64,000 nucleotides of DNA from Limnephilus marmoratus (Eukaryota; Arthropoda; Insecta; Trichoptera; Limnephilidae), in assembly GCA_917880885.1 (NCBI GenBank), contig OU862928.1:43264962-43328961 (forward strand), given 5' to 3'. Positions 43,109 to 54,778 of the stretch are shown one piece after another. The notes beneath the pieces were generated by a model. It saw only the letters and a list, made by a program, of their open reading frames with translations, was not told the origin of the DNA and did no database searches. Numbering within the stretch: the first letter of the stretch is position 1; the number at the start of each line of letters is the position of its first letter. The position numbers were made by a program, and so were the translations under genes.

Positions 43109-44191
43109 GTAGATATCAAAGCCGTAGCCAGAGAAAAATTTCGGGGGGGGTTTGTTTTTTGGTGGAACAGTGTTTATAGTAAGTGGGGGGTAAAAAAGGC
43201 CTATACTTGCAAAAGGTCAAGTTTTCGACCTTGGGGGGGGGGGGTAGAGCTCGGGCCGTCATCTTGGATTGAAGGCGCCAAATTTTGGTTTAGTCAAAAT
43301 AATTCCTCAACAGTTGACTTTACAACAAAAATGTCTATTGCAGACTTAAAGAAGACTATATTACATACTGTTTCTGTTCGAAGTTTTTTTTATGACTTAC
43401 AGCGGTAGAAAGAAGAAAATTTTGACAAAAAATCGTAAAGCTCAAGTTTTGTTGATAAATTTTGTAAGAACATACAAAATCATTTTAACGTTTTTCCATT
43501 GGTGGATTGACATTAACGGCAAACGGTTTAGTCTTTCCTGGAATTTCTGAGCCGTTTCAGAAAAGAGACAGTCATGTCAGGGGTACATGTGGAAACAGGC
43601 AGTGTCACCAAGATTTTTAAATGTTTGTGAATGTTTGGAAATTAGGTCTGTTCCTGGTTGCATTTTCCGAGAGCTTCAATAGCACATGTTGGTCGATTTA
43701 GTTCAGATTCTTCCAGCCATTTTATCTCTCACTTTTCTAATTCAGCTTTTACAGAGTCCCATTCCAAATATTTTTTTATAGAGCTCTTAGTAGTCTTCTT
43801 GATAATTAAGTTTTAAATTTTTTTTTTCGATATTTTCTTTTAGGCACTTGGTTCGTTTTGACGAGGACTTGATAAAATTTCCAACCGATTTTATAGTACC
43901 AATAGTATTTCGAATAGGCTGAACCTGACAAGAATGACATAGAGCCAAATTCAACTGCAGTGAGCTGCAATGAACATATAAGGCTTCTGGATATGACTCA
44001 CGAATTACTGCCTGCACACCTTTAAAACTTCCTTTCATCGAAGAAGCTCCATTATATCCTTGTCCGATTAAATATTCGCAATCTACATCCAAAGATTAAA
44101 TTCAGATAAAAATTGCATAAGCTAAATACTTTCCTGTTGTATTCTCAGCTGTTACAAAAGTTAAAAAATCTTCACGCAAGATAAACACATT

Positions 44192-45792
44192 CAGCCTTAC
44201 TAAAAAAAACCTTCCACGGCCGATAACCTGTGTTGTTGCAATAACATAAATAAACCCCGTATACAATAAAACACGATCTGTTACTAATAAGCTTTCTTCC
44301 GCGGTCACGCTGTAAAAATGCATTTTACATCTAAATGCATTTCTGAACGCATTTTACATCTGACAACGTTGTGTATGGTTATAATTTACTTGGTAAAAAT
44401 TGTTGTTTTAATTCTTCTCCGCAAGGGGCGTTATTGGCGCGCCTGCACCAATAACGCCCTTTGGTTTGTTCATGGCGGGATATCGAAATTTTTTTTTATT
44501 AAATATTGTGATTTTACTAAATGATTTCTATTATAGTGACCAAATCACCCTTCTTTCATATAATTGATGAATTTACCGTGTTTTTTCATCAGTTTTAGTC
44601 AAGTTATTAGCGCAATAATCGTATTTTGAAAGTTGAACTGTCAGAAAATTGTTTTATAGGTTACATAAAAATTTAAATTTACATTTTAGGATCTTTACCT
44701 ATTATTTATGCATTTTTTTTTTTTTTTTTTTTTTTTTATTAGTATCTATAGCAAAATTTGTACATAATGTTTTTATAAATTATATTATATTAAGGTATTA
44801 TAAAGTTTTTTTTTTTTTCACAGTCCTCCTCACTAGGGTTTCCTGTTCTGAGGCGGCCTGTAGTTTTTCCACATTTGTATTTAGTATCCAGTTGTCTTTA
44901 CATGGTCTTCAGTATGTTTGATAGTTCATTTTCACTTTTTTCTCTCAACCATATTTTTACTTTTGTTTTAAATTTATTTATTTCTGTTATTTCTTTTGTT
45001 TGAGTTGGTAGAGCGTTAAACCGCTTACTCGTTAATACGGAATATTTTTTAATCAAACGGTTAGATTTAGCTTTATTATTACGAAAAGTGAGTATTTATG
45101 TCGGGGGAGACCAAAAAACATGCAAAAAGTTTGCATTTAACATTTTAATTCTGTTAAAATTAATTCACCCACGCGGTAACGCCATTGTTTGTTCGTCGTT
45201 TTTATTTTAACATTTCATAGACAATCAACCAATGCTGCCAATCATAGAAAAAGTATTATTATGTAAAACAAAGCGAATGAGACAAGTTTGTACCTGTATT
45301 TTTAACAGTAGAACATGGAAAGGAATGTATTAGAATAATTACACAAACCCGCTAGACAAACCCTGCTTTGCCAAACAAACCATTCAAAAACTGGGATGTT
45401 TTTTAAATTATGATGACAGCGAGTTTATTTTAGTGAATTTATTTTATAAGATTGGTACTTCCGACAAATGACATATTTGATTGTCTATTAGTTAAAAAAG
45501 GAATATTCTGCATTATCCGTGCATCAAACTTCGACAACACGAACGTGCCGTATTATCCGCGAGGTGGACTAACTGCATATTTACCCTTTGCCTTTCCAAA
45601 ATTAAGATCTTTAAACTCGAAAATTCGTTCATAAATCATTAACAAATCAGTCGTACACATTAGATAAACTACCCTCTCGGGTAAGCAATATATATTTCTT
45701 TCCATGAACAATGTTTTTAATTAGAAATGTTTTCAGATACATGCTCGTTTATCAATTGAATAAAATTTTCATGGGGTTTTTTAGTAAGGCTG
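44192..45792. mobile_element. CAGCC-TIR DNA element, copy 2 (1601 bp, carries a LINE fragment)
   Basis: The ends are CAGCCTTACTAAAAAA and TTTTTTAGTAAGGCTG, with target duplication ATT at 44189-44191 and 45793-45795. It is inverted relative to copy 1 and about 420 bp longer because of a LINE 3' piece at about 44712-45119. A frame-level fit of the hAT transposase on the two sides confirms the borders. Confidence 0.88.
44712..45119 (-). mobile_element. LINE 3'-end fragment inside the CAGCC-TIR element
   Basis: Minus-strand reading gives the LINE C-terminus (NALPTQTKEITEINKFKTKV), a 3' UTR with GAACAGGAAACCCTAGTGAG, and a poly(A) (T-run at 44710-44737). It is related to the LINE at 23171-26942. 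Confidence 0.75.
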
Positions 45793-46079
45793 ATTATATT
45801 TTAGCTCTGCATATCTCACACAGATGGACATCTGTTCTTGTCTTGTAGTGAAACATCAGTAGTTCCATCAACAAGGACCGAAAAACATTGTGCAGAATTC
45901 AGTCTTTGCACCAATTTTTTTCTGGACAATTTCACCACAAATTGCAATAAGTTAATTTTGTACAATCGGGCATCGGTAGCGTTTAACATCGTATTTTCAG
46001 TGTGTTTTATTAGATTTCGGGGGGGGGGATCAAACCCCCTTGATCCCCCCCCCCTGGCTACGGCCTTGGTAGATATAGG

Positions 46080-46940
46080 AATGTATTAATGAAACATCAC
46101 GAGGTGATTTATTAATAATGAATTTACTGGATATTTTTTAATTAATTTATTACTTTTAAAACAGATCCACTTCGTGTGATCTAAAATTATAAACTTGTCT
46201 GTTAAACATATTTTTTACACTTTTCTTGGAATTTCCTTAAACTTGGTACATTTTTAATGTCACTAGGAACTTAGCCATGCATTGGAATTCCTTTATACAG
46301 TAAATTATTTAGTATTTTTGTTTTGTTTATTTATTTAGTTTGATGTTTTCTTTCTGTATAGAAATGTCTTGTATAGAATTCTTTATTGTGTTGTAGATTG
46401 TAAATATTCAAAATAATTAGTTGTGATAATTTAATGTAAGTGTTGACTGTTTAGTGCCAGTAGAGTGGTGGATTCTGTTAGTATCGCCATGGCGGGGTGA
46501 AAGATCATTTAGACCATTTCACAACAGTTTAGAATTTTAATTAGTAAATCATGCAATATACATATTATAGTTCTTCCCATCTTTGTCTTTCTAACCGATA
46601 ATGATTGATTTATTAATATGTGTTTTTTAAATCCTGATATTTATGTAATTATGAATACTTGTTTTCGTTGTGAAAATTTTAACTTGATTGTTTGAGCGAT
46701 GTACAATAATACAAATAAGAAATTGAGCACAAAAGTAGTAAGTGTGTGTTCTAGTTGAAATACTGTCATTGTACTGAACCAGTTTGTTTTAAACTAAAAA
46801 TAAAGTGACAGATTTTATTTCTCCAGACTTAAATTATTTTGTCCAAACCCAACCCCTTCCTTTTGTTGTTGTTGTTATTGTTAGGGTTTTCAAATCCCAC
46901 ACATTTTGTTATCAAAATCCCGCAGGACTTTAACTAAGGG
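46080..46940. other. AT-rich intergenic DNA, degraded SINE-A piece
   Basis: A degenerate SINE-A body lies near 46455-46515 (AGTATCGCCATGGCGGGGTG). Nothing else recognised. Confidence 0.5.
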
Positions 46941-46946
46941 CTATTA

Positions 46947-48510
46947 AATTTATTTATTTATTTATTTACGCCCTTTTTCGGGGCTTTTACAAACATTACA
47001 TATGACTAATAAGAAATATACAGAATTCATTGCACATAACTGAACTGTCTCAGTAACAATATTTTATATTTATTTAAACATAAATTGAAGATGTCCACTG
47101 ACTTGGTATAATGTTTTCCCTTCATTAGTATTCTTGGCAAAGAGGAATACATATATGGTAGTTAGTCCAAGAATTTCTGCACTGAAATAAATCCTGACTT
47201 CTTGTATTACGTAGTGGAATCCGGAAGCTTATCAATTCTAGCAATACCGGACTATCAATTAAATCATTTAGAATTTTATATAGAAATACCAAGTCAGTGA
47301 AAATTCTTCTGTCGGACAATTTGAGCATATTCATATCATTTAAAATAGTGTTGTAGTTCAACATAATTGCTGGAATATCCATTTTAAAATTTAGAAAACG
47401 TAAGAATTTGTTTTGTATTCTTTCAACAGCTTGTACATGTATACTATAATGTGGATTCCAGACGGGAGAATTGTACTCAAGTTGACTTCTTACATAGGCA
47501 AAATATAACAGTTTAATACACTTTATATTGTTAAAATTTCTAGTTAGCCTAGTTATAAATCCCAACATTTTTAAACCCTTATTAGAGATTTTTGTTATAT
47601 GGTTTGGTTAACAAATGAAAGATTAGATTGAAAAGTGATGCCCAAGTCTTTAATTTGTGTTAATGTCTCGAGAGTATTGTTATCAATATTGTAATTAAAG
47701 ATCACTGGATTTTTTATTCGAGAAAATCTAACTATTTGAAATTTTGAGATATTTAAGTAAAGTCTATTTTCATTACACCAAATTAACAATTTGTTGATAT
47801 TATCTTGAAGAATGTTGAATGTGAACCCTGTGGAACTCCACTTGTTGCATAAATTTTTTCCGACAGGGAGGATTTTATTCTAACAATTTGTTGTCTAATG
47901 TATACCAAGCTTTTTTAATTTCCAAATGAGAATTTTATGGGAAACTGTATCGAAGGCTTTACTAAAATCAGTATAAACAGAGTCTACTTATTTCTGTTCT
48001 TTAAAAGCATTGGTTATAAAATTTTCATACATAATTAAATTGGATAGAGAGAGATACTTCTACCTGGCATAAATCCAAACTGGTGAGGTGATATTACGGG
48101 TTTTATTTGTGAAAAAAGTTTGTCAAGTATTAGGCTTTCAAAGAGTTTCGGTATGGTGGATTGAATGCATTTTGGTCTGTAATTACAAACATCACTTTTA
48201 TCACCCTTTTTGAAAATTACAGTCAAATAACTAATTTTCCATCTATTGGGAAAAATTCCACTGGATAATGATAGGTTTGTTTAGTTAATGGAAGAGCAAT
48301 TACTTTGATACATTCTTTGATAAATATTGTTGGAATATAATCCGGTCCCGCAGATTTGTGGATATCTAAGGATTTAACTTTAGTAATTACATCAGAGATA
48401 GTTATGGTACAATGTGAAATATCAAGCGTTTCATCGAGAGTTGTTGTTGGATAAGGAGCATTATTTGGGTCTGTTGAATAAACACTTTTAAAAAATTTTG
48501 CAAACAAGTT
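46947..48510 (-). pseudogene. LINE-K copy 2, frameshifted
   Basis: The AAATA-type tail at 46947-46968 and GTAAAAGCCCCGAAAAAGGG mark the 3' end. The minus-strand RT pieces are 48507-48223 (SLDIHKSAGPDYIPTIFIKE), 48226-48035 (TVIFKKGDKSDVCNYRPKCI), 47789-47595 and 47568-47125 (FAYVRSQLEYNSPVWNPHYS). The catalytic region around 47950-47830 is broken. It is divergent from copy 1 but colinear with it. Confidence 0.87.
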
Positions 48511-49219
48511 TACAATACCATCAGTATTATTGCTATTGACATGATGTCAATATTTTTAATTAATAATTACTATAATCAATTACTTTTTTTACTAGTAAAT
48601 TATTAAGAATACAAATAAAAAGTGACGTTTGATTTGCAAGCGAGTTTGATTCAATAAAATTACATGAATCCACGACAATAATACCAGAAGGGCTTAAAAA
48701 ATGTGGGCCGGTTAGGTTAGGCGATTGAAGATGGAATGAATCGTCCAAATCCAGCATTTGACAGCTGTGGGTTTTTTGGTCCAGTGCGCATTCTTCCGCA
48801 CCGGTGTTACCCTCGCATAAATCTTGACAATCAATTCATAGTTCCTAAATATATTACGCGTTTTGTTTCCATCTTCAAAAAAACAACACGAATTTTACAG
48901 AGAGCTTCAAAATTCCAGTCAAGCTTTTGAAACTTGTATCGAACAGAAAGTTGCAGTCGGTTGCGCCACCAACACTTGATGCGATTAGTGCACATTGCAT
49001 ATTGCAAGTTGCACAGTGGGTTAGGGCATATGTACGACTGTACGTGACTCGCCGACACGCAAACAGGCCGGGTTCCTTCCCCCACAAAAAAAATAATTTA
49101 CTTTGAATGTTTGAGTTATGAATTTGCAGAGAAAAAAATTAAAAAAAAAAAAATGTCAAAAAAGTCACCGGAGACGAAAATTTCATTTACATTTTTTACT
49201 CCAAATGTGCTCAGGAATC
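48511..49219. other. Intergenic, no gene recognised
   Basis: The overlapping frames at 48736-48930 and 48831-49085 have no recognisable motif and are probably chance. GGTTAGGTTAGG occurs near 48711. Confidence 0.45.
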
Positions 49220-49275
49220 GCTAGTTAAAATCCCTCGGGTACGTCCTGTTACACCCTGTATGTATATATATATAT
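49220..49275. repeat. MITE right end and (TA)n run
   Basis: CCCTCGGGTACGTCCTGTTA and CACCCTGTA match the right terminus of the MITE at 34061-34236, followed by an (AT)n run next to the LINE-J tail. Confidence 0.7.
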
Positions 49276-49280
49276 ATATT

Positions 49281-49635
49281 TTTTACATTAACTCCACACA
49301 GGAGGCCCTGAGGAAAATAATTTCCCTCAGGGCCTATGTCGTCTTTGTAGATGCTGTGTGGAGGGTCTTTTTGAGGAAAGGAAGGAGTGAACATGGGTCT
49401 TGAGGAGACCCATGTTGAAGGAGGGAGGAAACACAGAGGCCGGCACATCGTTCCACAGCCGAGCCGTTGAACTCAAGAACGAGTCATAGAAACGCCCTGT
49501 TCTCATGTGAGTAATGTCAACCGTGTACAAATGTTGGGCGCGTGTTTGGCGTGTTTCCCGACTATGCACCGGTGCCGAGGGGATCAATGATGCTAGTTCC
49601 TCGGAGCATCTTCCATTGTAATACCGGTAGACATT
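49281..49635 (-). mobile_element. LINE-J copy 5, 5'-truncated
   Basis: Antisense tail with both stems intact (CTCCACACAGGAGGCCCTGA and GATGCTGTGTGGAG), and a C-terminus reading ARLWNDVPASVFPPSF. Truncation is near TACCGGTAG. Confidence 0.88.
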
Positions 49636-49683
49636 GTAATACCGTAATTGTAATACCGGTATATATGTATGTCTGCTATGCGT

Positions 49684-50100
49684 CGCTAGATCATTCATCC
49701 GATTGCGATGAAACTTTGGGAATTTGATGTGCACATGCCCGCGATGGTTTCTGTATCCAATAGTTAGCTCTGGCATCATGAAATTATGCATTGCTAAACC
49801 GTTCATCCGATTGCGATGAAACTTTGGGGATTCGATAAGCGCATCCCCTCGATTCTTTCTTTATAAAATATTGAGCTCTGGCATCTTGAAATTATGCATT
49901 ACTAAACCGTTCATCCAATTGCGATGAAACTTTGGGGATTTGATGTGCGCATGCCCGCGATGGTTTCTCTATAAAATAGTGAGCTCTGGCATCATGAAAT
50001 TATGCATTGCTAAACCGTTCATCCGATTGCAATTAAAATTTAGGCATTTCATGTGCACATGCCCGCAATGGTTTCTGTATACAATAGTGAGCTCTGGCAA
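49684..50100. repeat. 108-bp tandem repeat, ~4 copies
   Basis: The unit has TTCATCCGATTGCGATGAAA and TGGCATCATGAAATTATGCA, with starts at 49694, 49802, 49910 and 50018. It is the inverse of the array at 28340-28605. Confidence 0.92.
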
Positions 50101-50526
50101 ACAAGGACGTTTTCAGACATATTCAATTACCTTTTGAGTAACCATTTTTACCACAGTCAAACAAGAACGCCCGGCGTCGAATAAAATTTTGTAAAAATGT
50201 ACAACGCAACGTACTAAAGCTGCGGCAGAGAGTGTACTGCTATCTAAAATAATTAAAATGTATGCCTTTATGAAACATCAAAGATTCCGACTGCAATTTG
50301 AAAAAAAAAATTGGAAAAGTTTGGGAATTTTTTATTAATTATTTTTATAATAAACAATAAAAAAGTGAGTTCACAATAACATTTATAATAAATTGGCCTA
50401 ATAATAAAATATGTTTTTATTTTTTTCCTTGTCAGTAAGTTTTGTTAGAAAAAACGTAAGGTGAGCCATTTTTAAAACTATTTGTATTAAAAAATTTAAT
50501 TCGAATTATAAAATATAAGCATCAGT

Positions 50527-50868
50527 TTGGGAAAAGGAATAGGTACCGCCATTCCCCTTCCGAGAACCCTTTATTGGATAACCTACACCTCTGCCATAGG
50601 TCACCCCAAGTGGTTCGCTATGTTTGGGATTTAGCAGAGGTGCCCGGGTTCATAGAGTGAGGTTTGTCTAGGTCTTGGAGGCGGATGACCAGGATATACT
50701 GAACCCCAGATTCCTACCCACCCCTTAAACCCTTTTCCTTCCCAGAACTCTCCTCTCCTTTCTTTCCTTAAAAAAACCCTCCACACAGCATCCCCAAAGA
50801 TGACATAAGCCCTGAGGGAAATTATTTTTCTCAGGGCCCATGTGTGGAGATCATGTAAAAAAAAAAAT
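50527..50868 (+). mobile_element. NA-B copy 12 (short subfamily)
   Basis: TTTGGGAAAAGGAATAGGTA to the tail (CTCCACACAGCATCC ... CATGTGTGGAGATCATGTAA) and poly(A). The internal deletion joins GGCGGATGACCAGGA to the TACTGAACCCCAG section. Confidence 0.85.
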
Positions 50869-50929
50869 CAGAAAATTTTTGACTTTCTGACAAAAGGCTC
50901 GAGGCTTGATGAGTTAGTTAAATGTACAT

Positions 50930-51304
50930 CGTGACGTCACACGAGATGCATTTCAGTACAATTCAGAATTCAAATATACACGATCGTAACGTCACACGAG
51001 ACGCATTTCAGTACAATTCATAATTCAAATATACACAATCGTAACGTCACACGAGACGCATTTCAGTACAATTCATAATTCAAATGTATACAATCGTGAC
51101 GTCACACGAGACGCATTTCAGTACAATTCATAATTCAAATATACACGATCGTAACGTCACACGAGACGCATTTCAGTACAATTCATAATTCAAATGTATA
51201 GAATCGTGACGTCACATGAGACGCATTTCAGTACAATTCATAATTCAAATATACACGATCGTAACGTCACACGAGACGCATTTCAGTACAATTCATAATT
51301 CAAA
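50930..51304. repeat. 55-bp tandem array, seven copies, with CRE-like palindrome
   Basis: The unit is CGT(G/A)ACGTCACACGAGACGC then ATTTCAGTACAATTCATAAT. Starts are at 50931, 50986, 51041, 51096, 51151, 51206 and 51261. Copies 1, 4 and 6 carry GTGACGTCAC, which contains the TGACGTCA consensus of CREB/ATF; the others carry GTAACGTCAC. Regulatory function is only a possibility. Confidence 0.95.
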
Positions 51305-51668
51305 TGTCGGGTAGTCTCCAATTGGGGTATGTTGTGAGGTGAAGGTAAGTAGGGAGGGAAAGGAGATTGGGAAGAGGAAGGTGGGGAAGTAACTGGCGGG
51401 GAAGTACCTATTCAGATATAATAACCAAACACGGCTAAAGTCATTTCAAGCAACGTTACAATTCTAAATGGTGGTCTTACACCAGGGCGATATTGAGAGT
51501 ATCTTCCACTCTGGAACGTGCCGCAAATAAACCTTATATTATTTTAAATTATTAAATTGTGAAAACACAAATCAATCCAATAAAATTTATCTCCACCCGC
51601 CGGGATTCGAACCCGCGACCTCAGAATCGCTAGTTGAGAGCCTTACCCCTCAACCACGAAAGCTGTCA
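51305..51668 (-). mobile_element. SINE-A copy, 3'-truncated
   Basis: The antisense body is GGTGGTCTTACACCAGGGCG and the tRNA-like head is at about 51597-51665 (GCCGGGATTCGAACCCGCGA). The tail is cut by the 55-bp array. Confidence 0.82.
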
Positions 51669-53283
51669 TTTATAAATAACATAAAATTTTATTGTAGGGG
51701 ATTTCAACATTGATGAAAATTGTCAAAATATTCCCCAAATATTTCCAAAATATTCCCCAAAAATATGCACCCATGAATTACATATAATATACCTATCGAT
51801 CGTTCTGTTGATTAGTCAGACATCTCCGAAAAATCGAAATTTGATTTGATTCGTGACGATGCACGGGGGTCGAATAATCTTGCGGCCACACCTTGCTAAA
51901 TAAAACGCTTATGGACTTCGATACGAATTATGCCCGATCACCAAACAAGATACGGTATACACAATTAAGTAATACTCACTACTGTTGTGTCTCGTGGCTT
52001 GATCTCCATTCAGTGACAGTCACAGGTGTATCCAAAAGCGTACGATACAGATTGTTCTGGTCGGTTATTACAACCACGATAAAGTTGAGTCATGAGACGA
52101 ATAAGCGGTTCAAATAAAGCATTCGATGAATGACGGCGATATAATGCTTCATATTACACACTTCCGATTGATGAATAACATTTAAACGTTGAGCGAAATG
52201 TCACGTTACGATTTGTTAAGATGGTTGTTGACAGACTGGCGATATTGCGGTACTTAACTTATGTCCACCGTGTAGGTAGGTACACGTGCGGAAGTCCAAA
52301 ATCTGGATTCCTCCGATCTGCTAGGCCGATTGGAACACAAATACGAATGAAATCCATCAGCGTTATGAAACATGATTTGAGAACGCAGTTTTATGTAAAA
52401 GTGCGCCCTCTATCTGGTAAAATACTCAGTTTACTCATAAACACCACCCAATCAATTATAACATTGTCACAAAAACTTGTAATGAATTAAACTCTCAAGC
52501 ATGATATTTCAAAATGTCGTACTTATGTACCGGACCTTTATACCTCCCGGTGTTATTCTATAGCTCATTTAACCATTCAGGTATTTTGCGATTGTGCAAG
52601 TTTTTTGTCTTAAACGAACTGTCAGATTTATAAAAACTTTGTGTTATTTCCGCTTCGCAATTAAAGCTCTATAAATGAAACATTTCTGAACGTAGCCGAA
52701 TACTAAAAACTGTTTTTGAAAGGTTATGAAATAAGCTTTCAAATTGTTATATTACAAATAAATATTAACATTTGTAAATATTAAAATTTAGAATGCAAAC
52801 TTAAAAAATTGTAAAAATGAGTCACACGATGATTTTATGTGGAAACGGTACTAAAATCACAGATTATGTAAAAAAAAACACACTTAATCTATCATATAAA
52901 TGCGTAATAAACCATTTTATCACCTCACTTTTTTACCATTTCATACAAGAATGTTTAATAAAAAATTAACAATGTCTAACGGCACTTAGGCGATTTGGAG
53001 GATAAAAACTGTTTCTACAAAATAAGTCTTTTTATGTACTTCTATGGACAACTTTGAATAGAGATGTGAAGCTTGATTCAATGTGGATCTTTCACTTTTT
53101 GTTTTAGGATTGTCACTAGAACAATAACAGAGTTATAACAACTTTTGTGGGAACACACGTGTTAGCGTGAAAACACGCTTATTGTACTTGATGCTACTGT
53201 TATATTGTCGTGGAAACACACTTATGGGTCGGAGTGGTTAATATGGTGAGCATTGGAATATTGTTTTCTTCATTATCTCAAAA
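51669..53283. other. Mostly unique-looking AT-rich DNA, no gene recognised
   Basis: Short frames at 51893-52117 and 52221-52490 show no motif. ATTTCCAAAATATTCCCCAA-type short direct repeats lie near 51730-51765. This is one of the few stretches without an obvious transposon. Confidence 0.45.
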
Positions 53284-53343
53284 CCTAGTATTTGGAGATG
53301 TCTGACTTATCAACTGACGATCTATAAGCGCAACAAAACTTAC

Positions 53344-53497
53344 TAGTTGGCTGAAGACTCTCGGAATACTCCAAACATTCCTTCTTTACATCCTGGAGGC
53401 TGATTTCAATATCCATATACGGCATTTTCTCTGGAACTTCTTCCTGGAACCCAACTTCTGTCTTGATGGAAAAATTCTCTGCTTCGGGAATATTCAT
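53344..53497 (-). CDS. Candidate first coding exon of a zinc-finger-type gene
   Basis: ATG at 53497 (minus) opens MNIPEAENFSIKTEVGFQEE, and later residues include DIEISLQDVKKECLEYSESL. It is followed by a consensus donor GTAAGT at 53343-53338. Acidic N-terminal exons with IKTE/VKKE motifs (sumoylation-like) are common ahead of insect C2H2 zinc-finger proteins. No finger exon is visible downstream on this strand within the window, so it may be an orphan duplicate or have a distant partner. Assignment is tentative. Confidence 0.4.
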
Positions 53498-53609
53498 GAC
53501 ACTGCTGTTTCTAATTTATTGGGCTCGGCTCAAAATAAAGTTGACCTGTAACTAAACATTTAATAATAAATTAGTGGAGTGTGAGTGAGTTTTTTTTTTA
53601 CATTATTCT

Positions 53610-53949
53610 CAATTTGGGAGGCGGGAATGGGTACCGCCGCCCCGGGAACCTTTATTGGATAACCAACACCTCTGCCATAGGTCACCCCAAGTGATTAACT
53701 ACGTTTGGTGATTTAGCAGGGGTGACCGGGTTCATGGGACGAGGTTTGTCAAGGTCTTGGAGGTGGATTACCAGGACACACTGAACCCCAGATCCGCACC
53801 CACCCCTTAAACCCTTTTCCTTCCCAGAACTCTCCTCTCCTTCCTTTCCCTAAAAAAACCCTCCACACAGCATCCCCAATAATGACATAGGCCCTCAGGG
53901 AAATTATTTTCCTCAGGGCCTCCTGTGTAGAGCTCATGTAAAAAAAAAA
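53610..53949 (+). mobile_element. NA-B copy 13 (short subfamily)
   Basis: TTTGGGAGGCGGGAATGGGT to the tail (CTCCACACAGCATCC ... CTGTGTAGAGCTCATGTAAA) and poly(A). It abuts the LINE-J tail in opposite orientation, poly(A) to tail. Confidence 0.87.
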
Positions 53950-53950
53950 C

Positions 53951-54585
53951 ACAGGAGGCCCTGAGGAAAATAATTTCCATCAAGGCCTATGTCATCTTTG
54001 AAGATGTTGTGTGGAGGGCTTTCTGAGGAGAGGAAGGAGTTGTAGGAGGGAGGAAACGAAAAGGCCGGCAAGTCGTAGAAACAATCCGTTCTCATGTGAC
54101 AAATGTCAACCATATACATATGTTGGGTGCGTGTTTAGTGTGTTTCCCGACTATGCACCGGTGCCGAGGGGATCAATGACGCTATTTCCTAGGAGCATCT
54201 TCCATTGTCATACTGGTAGAAAAACGACAGCGTTCCCCTTGACACCTGTGCTCTAAAGATTGCAATCCGTTTGTTGATATGGGGGAGAATCTATCAAACG
54301 AACCGCCCGTTTCTGTACAGAGTCGAGGTTTTGTTTTAGGTATTTTGGGGCTCCAGACCAGAGGTGGCTGCCAAATTCAACCGTCCGGCGCACTTGCGAT
54401 TTGTATAGGGTTAGCAGTTGTGTACTATTAAAGCATCTGCGGGCCCTGTACAGTATGCCCAGTTTGTGGGAGGCTAATTTAACTCTGGCTTCGATGGAGC
54501 CCCCATATCTGAGCTGGTCACTTAGAGTTACACCAAGCATATCAATGGAGGGCCTGTTAAGAAGATTGCATCCGTTGAGACAAGA
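53951..54585 (-). mobile_element. LINE-J copy 6, 5'-truncated
   Basis: Antisense; the frame 54540-54253 reads MLGVTLSDQLRYGGSIEARV, equal to residues ~300 onward of the 540-2039 copy. The tail begins ACAGGAGGCCCTGAGG, missing the outermost bases where it meets the NA-B poly(A). An internal deletion removes part of the C-terminal region near 54035-54080. Confidence 0.87.
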
Positions 54586-54778
54586 GTGAGGTAGATGATG
54601 CTAAGAGACTAGAGCTAGAGTGATGATAGATGATGCAAGATGAGAGGGCGAATATGTGTGCGCAAGTTGGAATAAATGGCCATCGCTAATTTGGGTTTTA
54701 CGGGTGACAGATCAGGAGTGTGTCGTATATTAAGGAGCACCTAACGATGGGCACATCGTTACTGAAGACCTCTCAGAC

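Larger units (their letters stand above)
43787..46030 (-). pseudogene. hAT transposase of the DUF4371/ZMYM-like type, split and decayed
   Basis: Reading the minus strand, the region near 45950-45800 gives FSVLVDGTTDVS and EQMSICVRYAEL across a frameshift. After the insertion it continues as NVFILREDFLTFVTAENTTG (44190 to about 44130), then DVDCEYLIGQGYNGASSMKG and VHCSSLQLNLALCHSC (44092-43787). These are the conserved core blocks of this hAT subgroup, whose RNase-H fold contains the catalytic Asp residues. The C-terminal dimerisation region is missing. It is non-functional. Confidence 0.85.
43117..46068 (-). mobile_element. hAT DNA transposon with nested insertions
   Basis: TIRs are CAAAGCCGTAGCCAG and CTGGCTACGGCCTTG, with exact 8-bp target duplications GTAGATAT at 43109-43116 and 46069-46076. 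Inside is a decayed minus-strand transposase interrupted by the CAGCC-TIR element at 44192-45792. G/C-runs flank both ends. Without the insert it would be about 1.35 kb, so it was internally deleted as well. Confidence 0.92.

Noticed and set aside
48736..49087. Overlapping frames as a host gene
   Set aside because: No motif, no splice support, and both strands are equally open over a short distance.
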